Positions 20,607 to 32,071 are shown, numbered from the stretch's first letter. The stretch is DNA of 64,000 bases from Macrothele yani (GCA_039090855.1 CM077011.1:26689001-26753000); one strand, 5' to 3'. Notes: a model not told the origin generated them from the sequence alone. Made by a program: numbers and translations.

Positions 20607-20769
20607 TGTGACGTACCTGCCAGCAGGACGCACACGACATAAAGGCAGATAGGAATCAGAACAAAGGTCTGCGTAGCTCAGTTGGTTCAGCGACTTGTTC
20701 CGGAATAAGCGGCCTCGGGTTCGAATCCCGGCGTAGACCAAAAATGACGGAGAAATTTACTTCGTTATA
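20607..20769 (+). repeat. TRIM 3' LTR
   Basis: 163 bases from TGTGACGTACC to TTCGTTATA, followed by CTTA. It carries the second tRNA-like module. Confidence 0.85.
20667..20739 (+). promoter_or_regulatory. tRNA-like Pol III promoter inside the 3' LTR
   Basis: Same module as in the 5' LTR with perfect box A and box B. The 3' side of the D arm is mutated (GGTTCAGC in place of GGTAGAGC), and GTA before the T arm has become GCC. Confidence 0.75.
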
Positions 20770-23299
20770 CTTATGAACCCACTACAAGTCCTCCTGAAGA
20801 AAGGATTGAAGAATTTAGGAGGAAATTCGTCATCTAAATAATAAAGGCAAGCAGCACTTGAAGATCATTATGGGATATTTCAATGCGAAAATAGGGCAAA
20901 AGCAACAGAATGAAACTTCAGTAGGTAAATTCGGTCACGTCAACAGAAACCAGTGTGGAAATACTCTCGTAGATTTTGCAGAGGCATAAGGGTTTTTCAT
21001 CATGAACTCCTTTTCTAAGAAAAAGCCGCAAAGGAAATGGACATGGAGGCATCCCAATGGATTGACAAGCGAAATTGATTTTATTATGTGTAACAAGAAA
21101 TTTGTCATAGAAGACTGCAGTGTGCTAAACATGTTCAACAAGGGTAGTGACCATAGAATGGTAAGATGTAAAATGCACCTCAATGCTAAACTCGAGCGTG
21201 GCAAGTTCATAAAACAAACAAAGTGTACTGACGTGTTCAACCTTAAAAAAACATCATAATACCTTCAAATTGGAACTGAGGAACAGATTCTCTGCTCCGG
21301 AAGGTCTAACGTTGGAAAAGAAATGGACATCTCTGAAGTTAATAGAAAACTAATCAAGGCTCTTATGGAAACAGCAACAAAAATAGCTGGTACTCAGAAC
21401 AAGTTGCATACGAACAAATTATCAGGAAAAACCAAAATTCTGATGCAAAAAGAAGAGAGATGAGGACAACTAAAAGAGATGTGACTTCCAAAGTAGAATA
21501 TATAGAGCTATGCAAGACGGTACGAAAAATTATCACTCAAGATGTAAGGAAATTCAACTGTGAACTATTGAAGAAAGCAATTGAAAACAACCAAAGCCTA
21601 AAAAGAGCAAAGGGACATCTGAGTAAGGGAAGAAAACAGATTATGGCACTGAGAAAAGAAGATGGTTCTGTAACAAGAAATAGAGGCGAAATTTTGACAA
21701 GAGTGAAAGATTTCTACTCAAAACTGTATGAAAGGGATGATACATGTACTCCAGACATTACGAAAAGTACCAGATTTATTCCAGTCCTCCCAGCAGAAGT
21801 TGCACATGCAGTCAAGAACATGAAACGGGCAAAACCTCCAGGAGAAGAGGGAATTACCGTAGACATCATACAAGAAGCAAGTGGAGAAATTAAAACAGTA
21901 CTCGCCCAAGTTTTCACTCGATGCCTTAATGAAGGGAAGATTCCTGAGGATTGGAACAATGCTACAATGATCCTGCTACATAAAAAACTGTGATATTGAG
22001 GATCTCAGGAGCTTCAGACCTATCAGCCTCCTATCAGTGGTTTATAAAATCTTCACTAAAGTTCTTTCACACCGCTTGAATGTGTCACTGGACATGGCTC
22101 AACCGAGAGAACAAGCTGGATTCAGGAGTGGCTACAGCACAATAGATCATATCCACGTACTGAGAGAACTAATTGAAAGAGCGAGGGAATAAGAACTTCC
22201 ATTATGCATGGCTTTTATTGATTATGAAAAGGCCTTTGATTCGGTGAAACCATCAGCAGTTACAATGGCTTTGAAATCCTGCGGTATTGAAGATGCATAC
22301 ATTAATATTATTAATAACATGTATGAAAATGCAAGTGCAAAGATTCGGCTATTTTAGAATACAGCACCCGCAAAAATTGGGAAGGGAGTGAGACAAGGTG
22401 ACACAATATCTCCGAAGCTCTTTAATGCCACATTGGAAAACGTCTTTCAATCACTGAACTAGGAAAACAAAGGGATAAAGATTAATGGAGATTATCTAAC
22501 TCACCTTCATTTTGCTGATGACGTAGTCATTTTTGCAACCACCCCATCAGAGCTGCAGAGTATGATTCAGGAACTTGCTGACATGAGTAAAGAAGTGGGA
22601 TTAAAAATAAACTTTCAGAAGACAAAAGTGATGTACAATGCTTTTACAAGAAATGAAAATTTATCGATTGATGGGGGAAGGCTGGAGATAACCAATACCT
22701 ACATTTATCTTGGACAGCAGATGTCCAGTGAGGGTCACATTGATGAAGAATTAATCGGCGTATAAAACTTGCCTGGAGAGCTTTTGGAAGAAACATTATA
22801 ATTTTCAAGAGCAATATGCCGTTATGTCTTAAAAAAGAAAAGTATTTGATCAATGCATCCTTCGAGTGCTTAGGTATGGTGCAGAGACGTGGACCTTAAC
22901 TAAAAGAGACATACAAAGACTGCAGACAACTCAATAGCGCATGGAGAGATGTATACTTGGTGTAACCAGGAGAGATAAGAAGAGGTTCTCGTGGATCAGA
23001 AAAATGACAAGAGTGGAAGACATCATGGTCAGAGTAAAATCCCTGAAATGGCAATGGGCTGGACATATTGCCAGAAGGACAGACTATAGATGGACAGCTG
23101 AAATTTTAGACTGGATTCCAAGGGACAGGAAAAGACACAGAAGAAGACATGGGAGATTTGTGGATGAAATTCGAAAGTTCTGCGGGAGTAACATGGAGGA
23201 GACTGGCACAAGACAGACCGTTGTGGAAGAAACTTGGGGAGACCTTCGTCCAGCAGTGGATTGATAATGGTTGACAATGATGATGATGACGATATAGAT

Positions 23300-24750
23300 A
23301 CCATCATTGTCAACCATTATAAATCTACTGCTGGATGAAGGTCTCCCCAAGTCCCTTTCACAACCGTCTGTCTTGAGCCAATCTCCTCCATGTTACCCCG
23401 ATATGCTTTCGAATTTCATCCATCCATCTCCAATGTTGTCCTCTTTTGGGTCTGTTTCTGTCCCTTAGTATCCAATCTAAAATTTTGAGTGCCATCGGTG
23501 GTCCGTTCTTGCCATTTTATGGATTTTCAGCCCATTGCCATTTCAGGGATTTTACTCTGATCGTGATATTTTCTACTGTTGTCATTTTCCGTATCCACAA
23601 GTTCCTCTTCTTATCCTGGTTACACCAAGCATACATCTCTCTCCATACTTTCTGCTGTCTGCAGCCTTTGCATGTCCTCTTTAGTTAAGATCCATGTCTC
23701 TGTTCCATATGTAAGAACTGCAAAGATGCATTGATTCAATAATTTTCTTTTAAAACATAATGACCTATTGCTCTTGAAAATTGTACCGTTTCTTTCGAAA
23801 GCCCTCGAGCCAAATTTTATCCGCCGATTAACTTCTTCATCAATATTTACCCTTGCTTGATATCTGTTATCCAAGGTAAATGTAGGTATCGGTTATCTCG
23901 AGATTTTCCCCATCAATCGAAAAATCTTTATTTCTTGTAAAAGCATTGTACATCACTTTTATCTTCTAAAAGTTCATGTTAAATTCCACTTCATTACTCT
24001 TGTCAGCAAGTTCTTGGATCATACTCTGCAGCTCTGAAGGCGTAGTTGCAAAAATGATTACGTCATCTGCAAAACGAATGTGAGTTAAGTAATCTCCATT
24101 AATCTTTATCCCTTTGTTTTCCCAGTTCAATGATTGAAAGACACCTTGCAATGTGGCAATGAAGAATTTGGGACAAATGGTGTCATGTTGTTTCACTCAT
24201 TTCCCATTTTTTATTGGGGATGTATCCTTAAATAGCCGAACCTTTGCACTTGCATTTTCAGATGTTATTAATAATGTTAATGTATGCATCTTCAGTATAC
24301 CGCAAGATTTCAAAGCCATTGCAACTGCTGATGGTTTCACGGAATCAAAGGCCTTTTCATAATCGATAAAAGCCGTGCACAATGGGAGTTCACATTCCTT
24401 CGTGCTTTCAATTTGTACTCTCAGTACATGGATATGATCTATGGTGCTGTTGCCATCAGTCCTGAATCCAGCTTGTTCGCTTGGGTTGAGACATGTCCAC
24501 TGTCACCTTCTAGCGTTGTGAAAGAACCTTTAGGACGATTTTATGAACCCCTGATATGAGGTTGATGGGCCCGTAGTTCCTGGGATCCTTAATGTCAGCC
24601 TTTTTATGGAGCAGGATCATTGTAGTATTGTTCCAATTCTCAGGAATCTTTCCTTTATTGAACACTTGGGCGAGTCTATTTCTCCACACTTGCTTCTTGT
24701 ATAATGTCCATGGTATATATTTCCAGTCTATAAATTGATATTGCCTTGAA
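23300..24750 (-). mobile_element. RTE-like LINE, 5'-truncated, copy 2
   Basis: The same family as copy 1 on the opposite strand, starting inside the linker before the reverse transcriptase. The two copies meet at their 3' ends with only a few bases between the GAT-rich tails. Confidence 0.8.
23620..24740 (-). pseudogene. reverse transcriptase fragment, LINE copy 2
   Basis: Pieces in broken frames: KIPENWNNTTMILLHKKADI (24510-24761), AFIDYEKAFDSVKPSAVAMA (24197-24382), RFADDVIIFATTPSE (23966-24196, catalytic FADD intact) and RTE-type C-terminal TYGTETWILTKEDMQRL (23620-23874). Stops and frameshifts throughout. It confirms the family of copy 1 and gives an independently decayed second sequence. 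Confidence 0.8.
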
Positions 24751-24761
24751 TTTGAACACAT

Positions 24762-25405
24762 TTATATTCTTTCGTAATTTTCTAAATTACAGGATGGAAC
24801 GTAAATGTATTATAAAAATGTTGGTATAATTTACGGATATATATCATGCTTTCATTTCAAATCATTGTGCTGTGCAAGTCTCCCTTCCCCCTCCCTCGTT
24901 AAGCTGCTTCATAAATCATTAACATTCCCTTCCGATTTTTAATAATCATCTGCTACCCTCGTTTGGGTACCACTCAAGCTAGGATATAATAAATTCTGCT
25001 TCTAACACATCAGATTGTTTAAAAAAGTTACACTCTGGGATGGCTGGACCATAGGAGCAACAGGAGCAGCCGCCTAGGGCTCCGCGCCTTCAAGGCCCCG
25101 TTGTTTAGGGGGGAAATAATTTTTTGCAGAATTTTTACATAATATTTTTTTTGTAAGTTTAGGGACGCGAACGAGGCCCTTAAAAATAACTTTTTGTAAG
25201 TTTTTTTTTTTTTTTTTTCAGTTTCTACCCCCACACCCATTTTCGAATAGGTTATCACCCTTAGTTCGTCATACAGATACTGAGATCTGCTGTATTGTAA
25301 CCACCTTAATATTTCCCGTATTCATGAAATAGCAAATTAAATTTCATCATTTTGTGGCCCTTACTTTTATAAATTTAACACTATGTGTTCAAACCAGACA
25401 TTAAA
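24762..25405. other. no gene recognised
   Basis: About 640 bases, AT-rich, with a T run at 25201-25218. A phrase at 25040-25110 ('gctggaccatagg...gcctagggctccgcgcc') looks like part of a dispersed repeat. No reading frame of note. Confidence 0.4.
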
Positions 25406-25406
25406 A

Positions 25407-26620
25407 TTTAAAGAAACAAGTTAGTAAAATCATGCAATGCATTGATTATGATACGCTTTCCAACATATCAGAAATCATTACTCAAGTTATGAGGACTAAT
25501 GGCTGTGGAATAAATATCGCTCCTGTGCCCTGACCTTTGATCCCATTTCGGTGCTATTAAAACAGATTTGGTTCAGTATACCTCCGAAACAACATACTAA
25601 AGTTTTGTCGCAATAGAAGCATTTTTAGTCAAGATATGAGGATAATGGCTGTGGAATATATATCGCTCCTGATAATGGCTGTGGAATAAATCTGGCTCCT
25701 ATTTCGATGATATTCAACAGAACCGGTACCGTATACCTCCGGAACAACATACTCGAGTTTTGTCGCAATAGAAGCATTTTTACGCCAGTTATGACGCATA
25801 AGAGCAATAGAATGGATCCCGTTCCTATGTCCTGACCTTTGACCTAATTTCGTCCATTTTCAATAGGTTTCGTCCCCAGGTTATCCCCTACCACATACTA
25901 AGATTTTATCGAAATCGAACCATTTTTACGCGAGTTATTGTGCGGACAGACAGACAGAAAAAGCTGGAACATATACGTTTCTTCAACCTACGGTTGGAAA
26001 GCGTAAATAAACAGAACGAGTTAGTAAAATCATGCAATGCATTGATTGTGATACGCTTTCCAACATACCAGGAATCATTACTCGAGTTATTACTCATGTT
26101 ATGAGGATAATGGCTGCGGAATAAATCTCGCTCCTGTGCCCTGACCTTTGACCCCATTTCGATTATGTTAAGCAGAATTGGTTTAGTATGCCTCCGGAAC
26201 AACATACTAAGGTTTTGTTGCAATAGAAGTCTTTTTAGTCAAGTTAGGAGGATAATGGCTGTGGAATAAATCTCGCTCCTGTGCCCTAACCTTCGACCTC
26301 ATTTCAATGATATTCAGCAGAACCAGTTCACTATAACTCTGAAACAACATGGCAAAGTTTTGTCGCAATCGAAGCATTTTTACGTAAGTTGTGACGAATA
26401 AGGCGATGGAAGGGATCCCGCTACTATGTCCTGACCTTTGACCCCATTTCGTCCATTTTCAATAGGGTTCTTTTCCATGTTGTCCCCTACCACATACTAA
26501 AATTTCATCGACATCGAACAATTTTTACGCGAGTTATCGTGCGGACGAACGGACAGACAGACAGACGGACAAAGCTGGAGCATATAAGCTTCTTCAACCT
26601 AAGGTTGGAAAGCGTAACGA
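25407..26620 (+). repeat. family-1 tandem repeat, 146-bp units in a 600-bp higher-order repeat
   Basis: Landmark 'tgacctttgaccccatttcg' begins at 25531, 25833, 26142, 26287 (decayed) and 26432, spaced 145 or about twice that. Two blocks each open with a leader 'gttagtaaaatcatgcaatg' and TACGCTTTCCAAC (25452 and 26052) and close with a GGACAGACAGAC-type run and GTTGGAAAGCGTA (25993-26005 and 26604-26616). The opening and closing 13-mers are inverted repeats of each other. The block starts are exactly 600 bases apart. No coding function is evident. Confidence 0.8.
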
Positions 26621-27585
26621 AATCAGAGTTGGTTTCGTACTACATATGGGGGCCAATTATTCAGAGACTTTAATTTTCATATATGAGCGCGTATAAAAGT
26701 TTGTATCATTAATTTGTCAGTTATTCCACTTTGCATTGAAAAAATCAATCACTACCACATGTAATGGGGGGGGGGGCTATTTGTATGAATTTATTTTAGA
26801 GATCCTAATTATTTCCTACACAAAAATATTCGCTCGCAAGTATGTTTTTATCATTTTGTGAGGAAGTTTATATAACAGTCACACACACACACAATACTCC
26901 CCCCCCCCCCTTGACCTCTCCCTGCGAAGAACATCTTAGACTTCATTGCAACACTTTTTACTCTCTCTACCTTGCGGAAATTTCAGTCCATATTATGGTC
27001 TTTTCCTTAAGCTTAAAGCAAATATTCCTTCGAGATAATATTTTTTTCTGCATTATATTTTTCGTGCGTGTTCTTTACGGACGATATGTTTCACGTAACG
27101 ACTTTATTAAAATAAGAGATTTGTTTCCAAGTACCAGCAATGAACTTTTGCTCCGGGGCCCGCAATGAAATTCCACCCCGGGACCCGCAAAAGTTCCATC
27201 AGGCCCTGGTTACACTTCTTCATAAGATGCAAATTAGGGATGAAATTATGCTGCACAAAAATGAAATATATATTAGAAAATAAGAAATTTTTAAAAATAG
27301 AATGAGTTGGCTTAAACTTCCGATTTGTGTTAAGCTTTAAAGATATTCTTCAAAAATAAATCCGATTCAGCAACTGTCCACCAAACTTAGAGCATGTGGT
27401 GCCATCTGTGTTCTTTACGGGAAAATTCAGCTGTAAAAAGTTCATGTTGAGTAGTCAAGAGATGCCCGGAGATTTTACTTTGATATAAGTCTTCAAATTG
27501 CAAGAACTCTTTGCACTCAGTCCTCTGTTAAAGGAATCCGAACACAATCCGCCAAAATTTGCATACTGCTTTTTAGCACGTCTTT
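26621..27585. other. interruption between family-1 blocks, no gene
   Basis: About 960 bases that do not carry the 146-bp landmark. Contains a G run (26765-26773), a CA run (26880-26892) followed by a C run (26901-26910), and AT-rich sequence. The frame 26842-27168 has no recognisable product. Confidence 0.4.
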
Positions 27586-28270
27586 TGTAAAACAAGTTAG
27601 TAAAAATCATACAATGCATTGATTATAATACGCTTTCCATCATACCAGAAATCATTACTCAAGTTATTACTTAAGTTATGAGGATAATGGCTGTGGAACA
27701 AATCTCGCTCCTGTGCCCTGACCATTGATCCCATTTCGATGATATTCAACAGAACAGGTTCAGTATATCTCCGAAAAAACATGATAAAGTTTTGTCCCAA
27801 TCGAAGCATTTTTACGTAAGTTATTATGTATAAGGGCTATGGAATAGATTCCGCTCCTGTGTCCTAACATTTGACCCCACTTCTCCCATTTTAAACAGGA
27901 TTTCTTTCCAGGCAGGCCCCTACAACATACTAACATTTCATCCAAATCGAAGCATTTTTACGTAAGTTATGATGCATAATGGTGATGGAAGTGATTCCGC
28001 TCCTATGGCCTGACCTTTGACCCCATTTCGCCAATTTTCAATAGGGTTTGTCCCCAGGTGGTCCCCTACCACATACTAAAATTTCATCGAAATCGAACCT
28101 ATTTTACGTTAGTTATGACGCATAAGAGCAGTGGAATGGATCCCGCTCGTATGTCCTGAGCTTTGACCCCATTTCGTTCACTTTCAATTGGATTCCTACC
28201 CAGGTGGTGGTCTACCACATACTAAAATTTCATCTAAATCAAACGATTGTTACGCGAGTTATCGTGCGGG
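27586..28270 (+). repeat. family-1 tandem repeat, second locus
   Basis: Opens with the leader at 27592 and TACGCTTTCC at 27629. The landmark is at 27719, 27865, 28011 and 28157, exactly 146 apart each time. It ends in a GCGGGCGGGC variant of the GGAC run and lacks the closing 13-mer. Confidence 0.8.
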
Positions 28271-28280
28271 CGGGCATACG

Positions 28281-28440
28281 CACACAACGCGTGACGTAAT
28301 GAGGCAGATGGGAATTGCAAATATCTGCTCGCAAGAGTGCGACGTCATAAAACTTTTATATGATCCACACACAACGCGTGACGTAATGAGACAGATGGCG
28401 TGACCGCGTGCCAACATCTCAATCGCGAGCTTTTGACATC
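28281..28440 (+). repeat. direct repeat with CGCGTGACGTAATGAG
   Basis: The phrase 'cacacaacgcgtgacgtaat' followed by 'gag.cagatgg' occurs at 28281 and 28366, 85 bases apart, at the right edge of the family-1 block. TGACGTAA resembles a CRE/ATF site, but there is no promoter evidence. Confidence 0.55.
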
Positions 28441-28659
28441 ATAAGATTTCTAAGCATGGGTAACATTAATGGAACGACGCCATGACACTGAAAACGTGGT
28501 AATTCGGGGTGATTATTTAACCCACTAACGAATTTTCTTAAAGTCGAGATCAAGCTAAATCGATTTCTAGTACCAGAAAACGGTAGGTTAACGACTTTCA
28601 TCAAAATCCTTAGAGCCGGTTTTTCAAAATAAAATTTTCATAGATACAAGAATTGCTCC

Positions 28660-29098
28660 TTTAAGGTGGACGTCAAGTAATTTTGCTTCCTATACTTCCA
28701 ATGGAAAAACTTCTGCACACATTTTCTTCACAATTAATGCGTTCCCAATGATGAAAATTTTAACATCGATTAAAATAGCTTCATTTTATAACTTGGAATA
28801 CTTAATATTTTCTAAAACATAACCATAACTATGCAATCCAACATTTATTTGTCTACGAACGTCATCAAAGTACAGTTCGCGCCACCGTTTTTCTTGTTTC
28901 AACATCACCAAAGGAAACGTTATTGGTTTTTTTAATACAATTATGGTTATGTTTTAGAAAATGTTAAGTATTCCAAGTTTTAATATGAAGTTATTTTAAT
29001 CGATGTTCTTGGGAGCACACTAATTGTGAAGGAAATGTGTAGAAAAGTTTTTCTATTGGAAATATAGGAAGCAAAATTACTTGACATCCGCCATAATA
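28660..29098. repeat. hairpin element, likely non-autonomous DNA transposon
   Basis: Left arm (about 28664-28820, 'gtcaagtaattttgcttcct') and right arm (about 28938-29096) are inverted copies over some 155 bases, with about 115 bases of loop. No coding capacity. The right end abuts the family-1 array ('tatgggataagggcgatgg'). Confidence 0.65.
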
Positions 29099-29433
29099 GT
29101 ATGGGATAAGGGCGATGGAATAGATCCGGATCCTTTGTCCTGACCTTTGACCCCATTTGTCCCTATTTCAATAGGGTTCCTCTCCAGGTGGTCTCCTACC
29201 ACATACCAAATTTTCATCGAAATCGAACTATTTTTACGCACGTTATGATGCAAAAACGCAATGGAATGCAACCGGCTCTTATGTCCTGACCTTTGACCCC
29301 ACGTTACCCATTTTCAATAGGGTTTGTCCCCAGGTGGTCACCTACCACATACTAAAATTTCATTGAAATCGAACCATATTTACGCAAGTTATGAGGCATA
29401 AGGGCAATGGAATGGATCCTGCTCCTATGTCGA
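29099..29433 (+). repeat. family-1 tandem repeat, third locus
   Basis: Two units with landmarks at 29141 and 29287 (146 apart) and a third unit cut off at about 29433, just where the landmark would start. Confidence 0.8.
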
Positions 29434-30895
29434 ACAACGCATACACACTCGCTTGGGGTCGAATCCTTTTGTTGTCAACAAGCCCCAGCGTGTTTTTCCC
29501 ATCTTAATACCTACAGATGGTAAAAGACTATGGGTGTCTCTCCTCGCAACGCATTGGGCTATGTCATGAAAGCAAGTAAAGCCAGTAAAACAGTTTAACA
29601 GACCAGGAAATCGGAAAATACGATTCTTTTTTTTCTTTCTTTACCATTGGTATGATAAGAATGGGTCGACTTCGACTGAACTGGCTGGCCCATAAGTGTC
29701 TGAGAAACGACCCAACCCGGCCCGTGCAGACCTGGAGACCGAACGCCAGTACTTAACCCAATCCGGGAAGTGATCGGCATGATTTAAAACAGAGATCCAC
29801 ATGCTAACTTGTCTACAAAGTATGCCTTGGATGAAGTAAGATGTACCATTGCTTCTAACATTGTTATACAGTATGTACACCCAAGAGATTTTTGGTTCAC
29901 ACCTGAATGGTTATTTTTTCAAAGAAACTGTTTTACTTCTTCCACTTGAGCAAGAAAATTAGAATGGTGTGATTTTATGACACGCGAAACACAAAGACGT
30001 CGTTTGTGTGTGAACCGGTTTCATTTTTACCAGAAAACATTTATTTCAGCATGGTTTTTCCTAGTAGCTTTTATTATTGGCTTAGGAGCGACTTCACGTT
30101 TCACGATTTTACTTTAAAATAGGGTGTTTAAAGTAAAAACAAGAAAAGATTTCTTGATTTTACTTCACGGTTTTAGCACCATATGCTATTAGATATTGCA
30201 GTTTATTTCATTAATAATTCTGAAATTTGTAAAAAATTCGACCCCCACTGACAAAAAAAATTGTGTAAATATCCGCTTTTAAAATTTTGATGTACCCTCA
30301 CCTCAGCCTTCCCATCCCTCCCAAGAGACACTTAGAATATTTCATAATATTGTCCGGTCACAGGTCACATCAGAAGTCGTTGAAAATTCCAATGCAACGG
30401 AGATTCTGCGTCCGCAGACAACTATCAGTTTATGTGCTGCGTCTGCGAGGGAAATTTTTTTCCCGTAAGGCACACATTCCGTGAAAGATTTTGATCTCCA
30501 TTTCTGGGAGTAGTACCAGTCCAAATGTCAATTTTTTTCGTTTACAAAACAGACAGAATGCTACAGTGACGAGCGCTTTATTATTAATATTTTTTTTTTA
30601 TTTTTTATTTTTTTTTTTTTTGGCCAAAGTAAAAAAAAAAAAAAAAAAAAGACTAAACCGAATTTTTGATTTTAATGACCACATCTTTTGAGTCCTTCCG
30701 ACAGAGTAAAAATTTTTCAAATCACATTTTTAGAAAATCTAAAAATTCAGCATAAACAGAGAATACACTTAATCACGGTGCTCTAGTGCTGGTTGAAAAG
30801 GTAAAGGAACTCACGCGCGGTTAATTTACGTATTCAATACCTTCCATTTTTACGCCCCCCCCCTATTCAGCCCTTTCCCTTTTTTACTTTTTTAT
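29434..30895. other. no gene recognised
   Basis: About 1.46 kb. Contains a T run facing an A run at 30586-30650 (T-rich, GGCCAAAG, then 20 A), which could form a hairpin. Reading frames at 29595-29880 and 30287-30524 overlap on both strands and have no recognisable content. Confidence 0.4.
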
Positions 30896-30897
30896 AC

Positions 30898-32069
30898 ACG
30901 GTTGAGTCACTTTATTTTGATCACCAGCTAATATCCAGAGTAACCGCCGTGTGCAGCGCGGACAACAGCTAGATGGACTGGGAGTGACTCAATAAGGTGC
31001 TGGAAGGTGTACACAGGTATGTGGAGCCATGCTGACTGCAGTGCATCTGACAGCTGCTGGAGGGTGCGTGGTGGAGGATCCATATGGCGAACAACACGAT
31101 CGAGGTGGCCCCACAGAGGCTCAGTTGGGTTTAAGTCTGGGAAATTAGGCCAGGGAAGTACTTTGAAGTCTTCATCGTGCTCTTCCTACCACTCTGGAAC
31201 ATTTCTAGCTGTGTGACACGTCGCATTGTCGTTCTGGAAGATCGTATCCGCCTCAGAAAAGACAATCAGCATGTATGGGTGTACGTGGTCAGCAAGGATG
31301 GATTCATAACGAATTTGGTCCAGTGTGCCTTCCACAGGTATGAGTGAACCCAGGGAATGCCACGAAAACATTCCCCAGACCATAACGCTGCCCCTAACAG
31401 CTTGTATTCTTCCAGCAATGATTGAAGAGTGTTTGTTCTCCGATGTTTCTCGCCTTATACGCCAACACCCATCTGTTCGATGAAGCAGAAAACGTGACTC
31501 ATCTGAGAAGGCAATCCTTTTCCAATCAGCGGAGGTCCAATTCCGTGCAAACATAAGCCTTTTCTGCCGATGCACCTTCGTTAGCATAGGTCCAGTGACC
31601 ATCCATCTGCATCGGAACCCCATCCGCAGCAGGGTTCGCTGAACTGTCGTTTTAGACGCACTTCCAGTACCCCCTTGGTTCATTCGGCCCTCATGCACCT
31701 TCGATGCCGACGTTCGGCCTCTCCCATCAATGTCACGTGGTGCTCCGTAGTTTCCACATCACTTATTCGCAATGGTGCCATTTCTCCAATCACGATACAC
31801 TTTAACCACAGCAGCACGTGAACAGTTCACAAACTGCGCTGTTTCAGAAATACTGTCATCCTTGTCCCGAAAGCCGACAATAATCCCTTTTTTCAAATCT
31901 GATAAATCGCTCCTTTGATCCATGACAGCAACCAGTGATATGTTTTCAGAATACCTACAGCACACCGCATATATCGTCCAAGCCAGCTCACGACATGTGC
32001 CTTTTTCATTAGCTACGCGCTGTTGACGTCAACAGTAGGAGGTGGTCACAATAATGGAACTCCACTGTG
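30898..32069 (-). mobile_element. Tc1-like element, third family
   Basis: A 1172-bp element with ends CACGGTTGAGTCACTTTATT and CACAGTGGAGTTCCATTATT (read inward), imperfect inverted repeats of about 28 bp that share TATTNTGANCACC. TA lies at 30896-30897 and 32070-32071. Confidence 0.85.
30929..31923 (-). pseudogene. Tc1-like transposase, third family
   Basis: The start MDQRSDLSDLKKGIIVGFRD leads to an HTH with SISETAQFVNCSRAAVVKVY. A frameshift or short loss near 31700-31760 follows. Then KRIAFSDESRF holds the first catalytic Asp, FQNDNATCH the second, and DLNPTEPLWG the final Glu. All three acidic residues are kept. One stop codon lies after ARNVPEW. I count 35 positions between the second Asp and Glu. 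The C-terminus GGYSGY is present. This is the least damaged Tc1-like frame here: one stop and one frame break. Confidence 0.85.
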
Positions 32070-32071
32070 TA

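Larger units (their letters stand above)
20182..20769 (+). mobile_element. TRIM: miniature LTR retroelement with tRNA-like LTRs
   Basis: A 588-bp element made of two direct repeats of about 163 bp around a 261-bp non-coding interior. The first repeat is followed after one base by TGGCGCCCGAAC, a classic primer-binding site. The second is preceded by a purine run GGGGGGGGAGA, a classic polypurine tract. CTTA lies on both sides (20178-20181 and 20770-20773) as a 4-bp duplication (5 bp if the T is counted). The host LINE frame is restored when the element and one CTTA are removed. There is no gag or pol, so it must have been mobilised in trans. Each LTR contains a tRNA-like sequence. Confidence 0.85.
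19968..23263 (+). pseudogene. endonuclease-reverse transcriptase of the LINE
   Basis: Order of parts: apurinic-type endonuclease with VGLSEVRRKGEDF (19970s), then past the TRIM MGYFNAKIG near 20870 (the usual GDFN motif has lost its Asp) and GSDHRMV near 21150; a linker; reverse transcriptase from 21460, with AFIDYEKAFDSVK at about 22210, GVRQGDTISPKLF near 22390 and the catalytic FADDVVIFA near 22510; and a C-terminal part with WAGHIARRTDYRW (22941-23264). Motifs and order fit the RTE group, though the clade is my inference. Several frameshifts and stops (for example after HKKL at 21993) make it non-functional. Normally the protein nicks DNA and copies its own RNA there. Confidence 0.8.
19968..23297 (+). 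mobile_element. RTE-like LINE, 5'-truncated, copy 1
   Basis: A non-LTR retrotransposon fragment. It begins inside the endonuclease domain and ends in a short GAT-rich tail (23277-23295), typical for this group. It is split by the TRIM at 20182-20769; joining 20181 to 20774 restores the reading frame. A second, shorter copy follows tail to tail at 23300-24750. Confidence 0.8.

Noticed and set aside
20243..20739. Two tRNA genes in the TRIM
   Set aside because: Acceptor, D and T arms fold but the anticodon arm does not form a 5-bp stem with a 7-base loop, there is no T-run terminator, and both lie at the same place in direct repeats. I list them as promoter-like modules.
25407..29433. Regular repeats considered as a CRISPR array
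   Set aside because: Period is 146 bases with no short palindromic repeat and unique spacer structure, and the setting is eukaryotic.
30580..30655. T run followed by A run as a transposon end
   Set aside because: Simple sequence only; no inverted repeat beyond the homopolymers and no target duplication.
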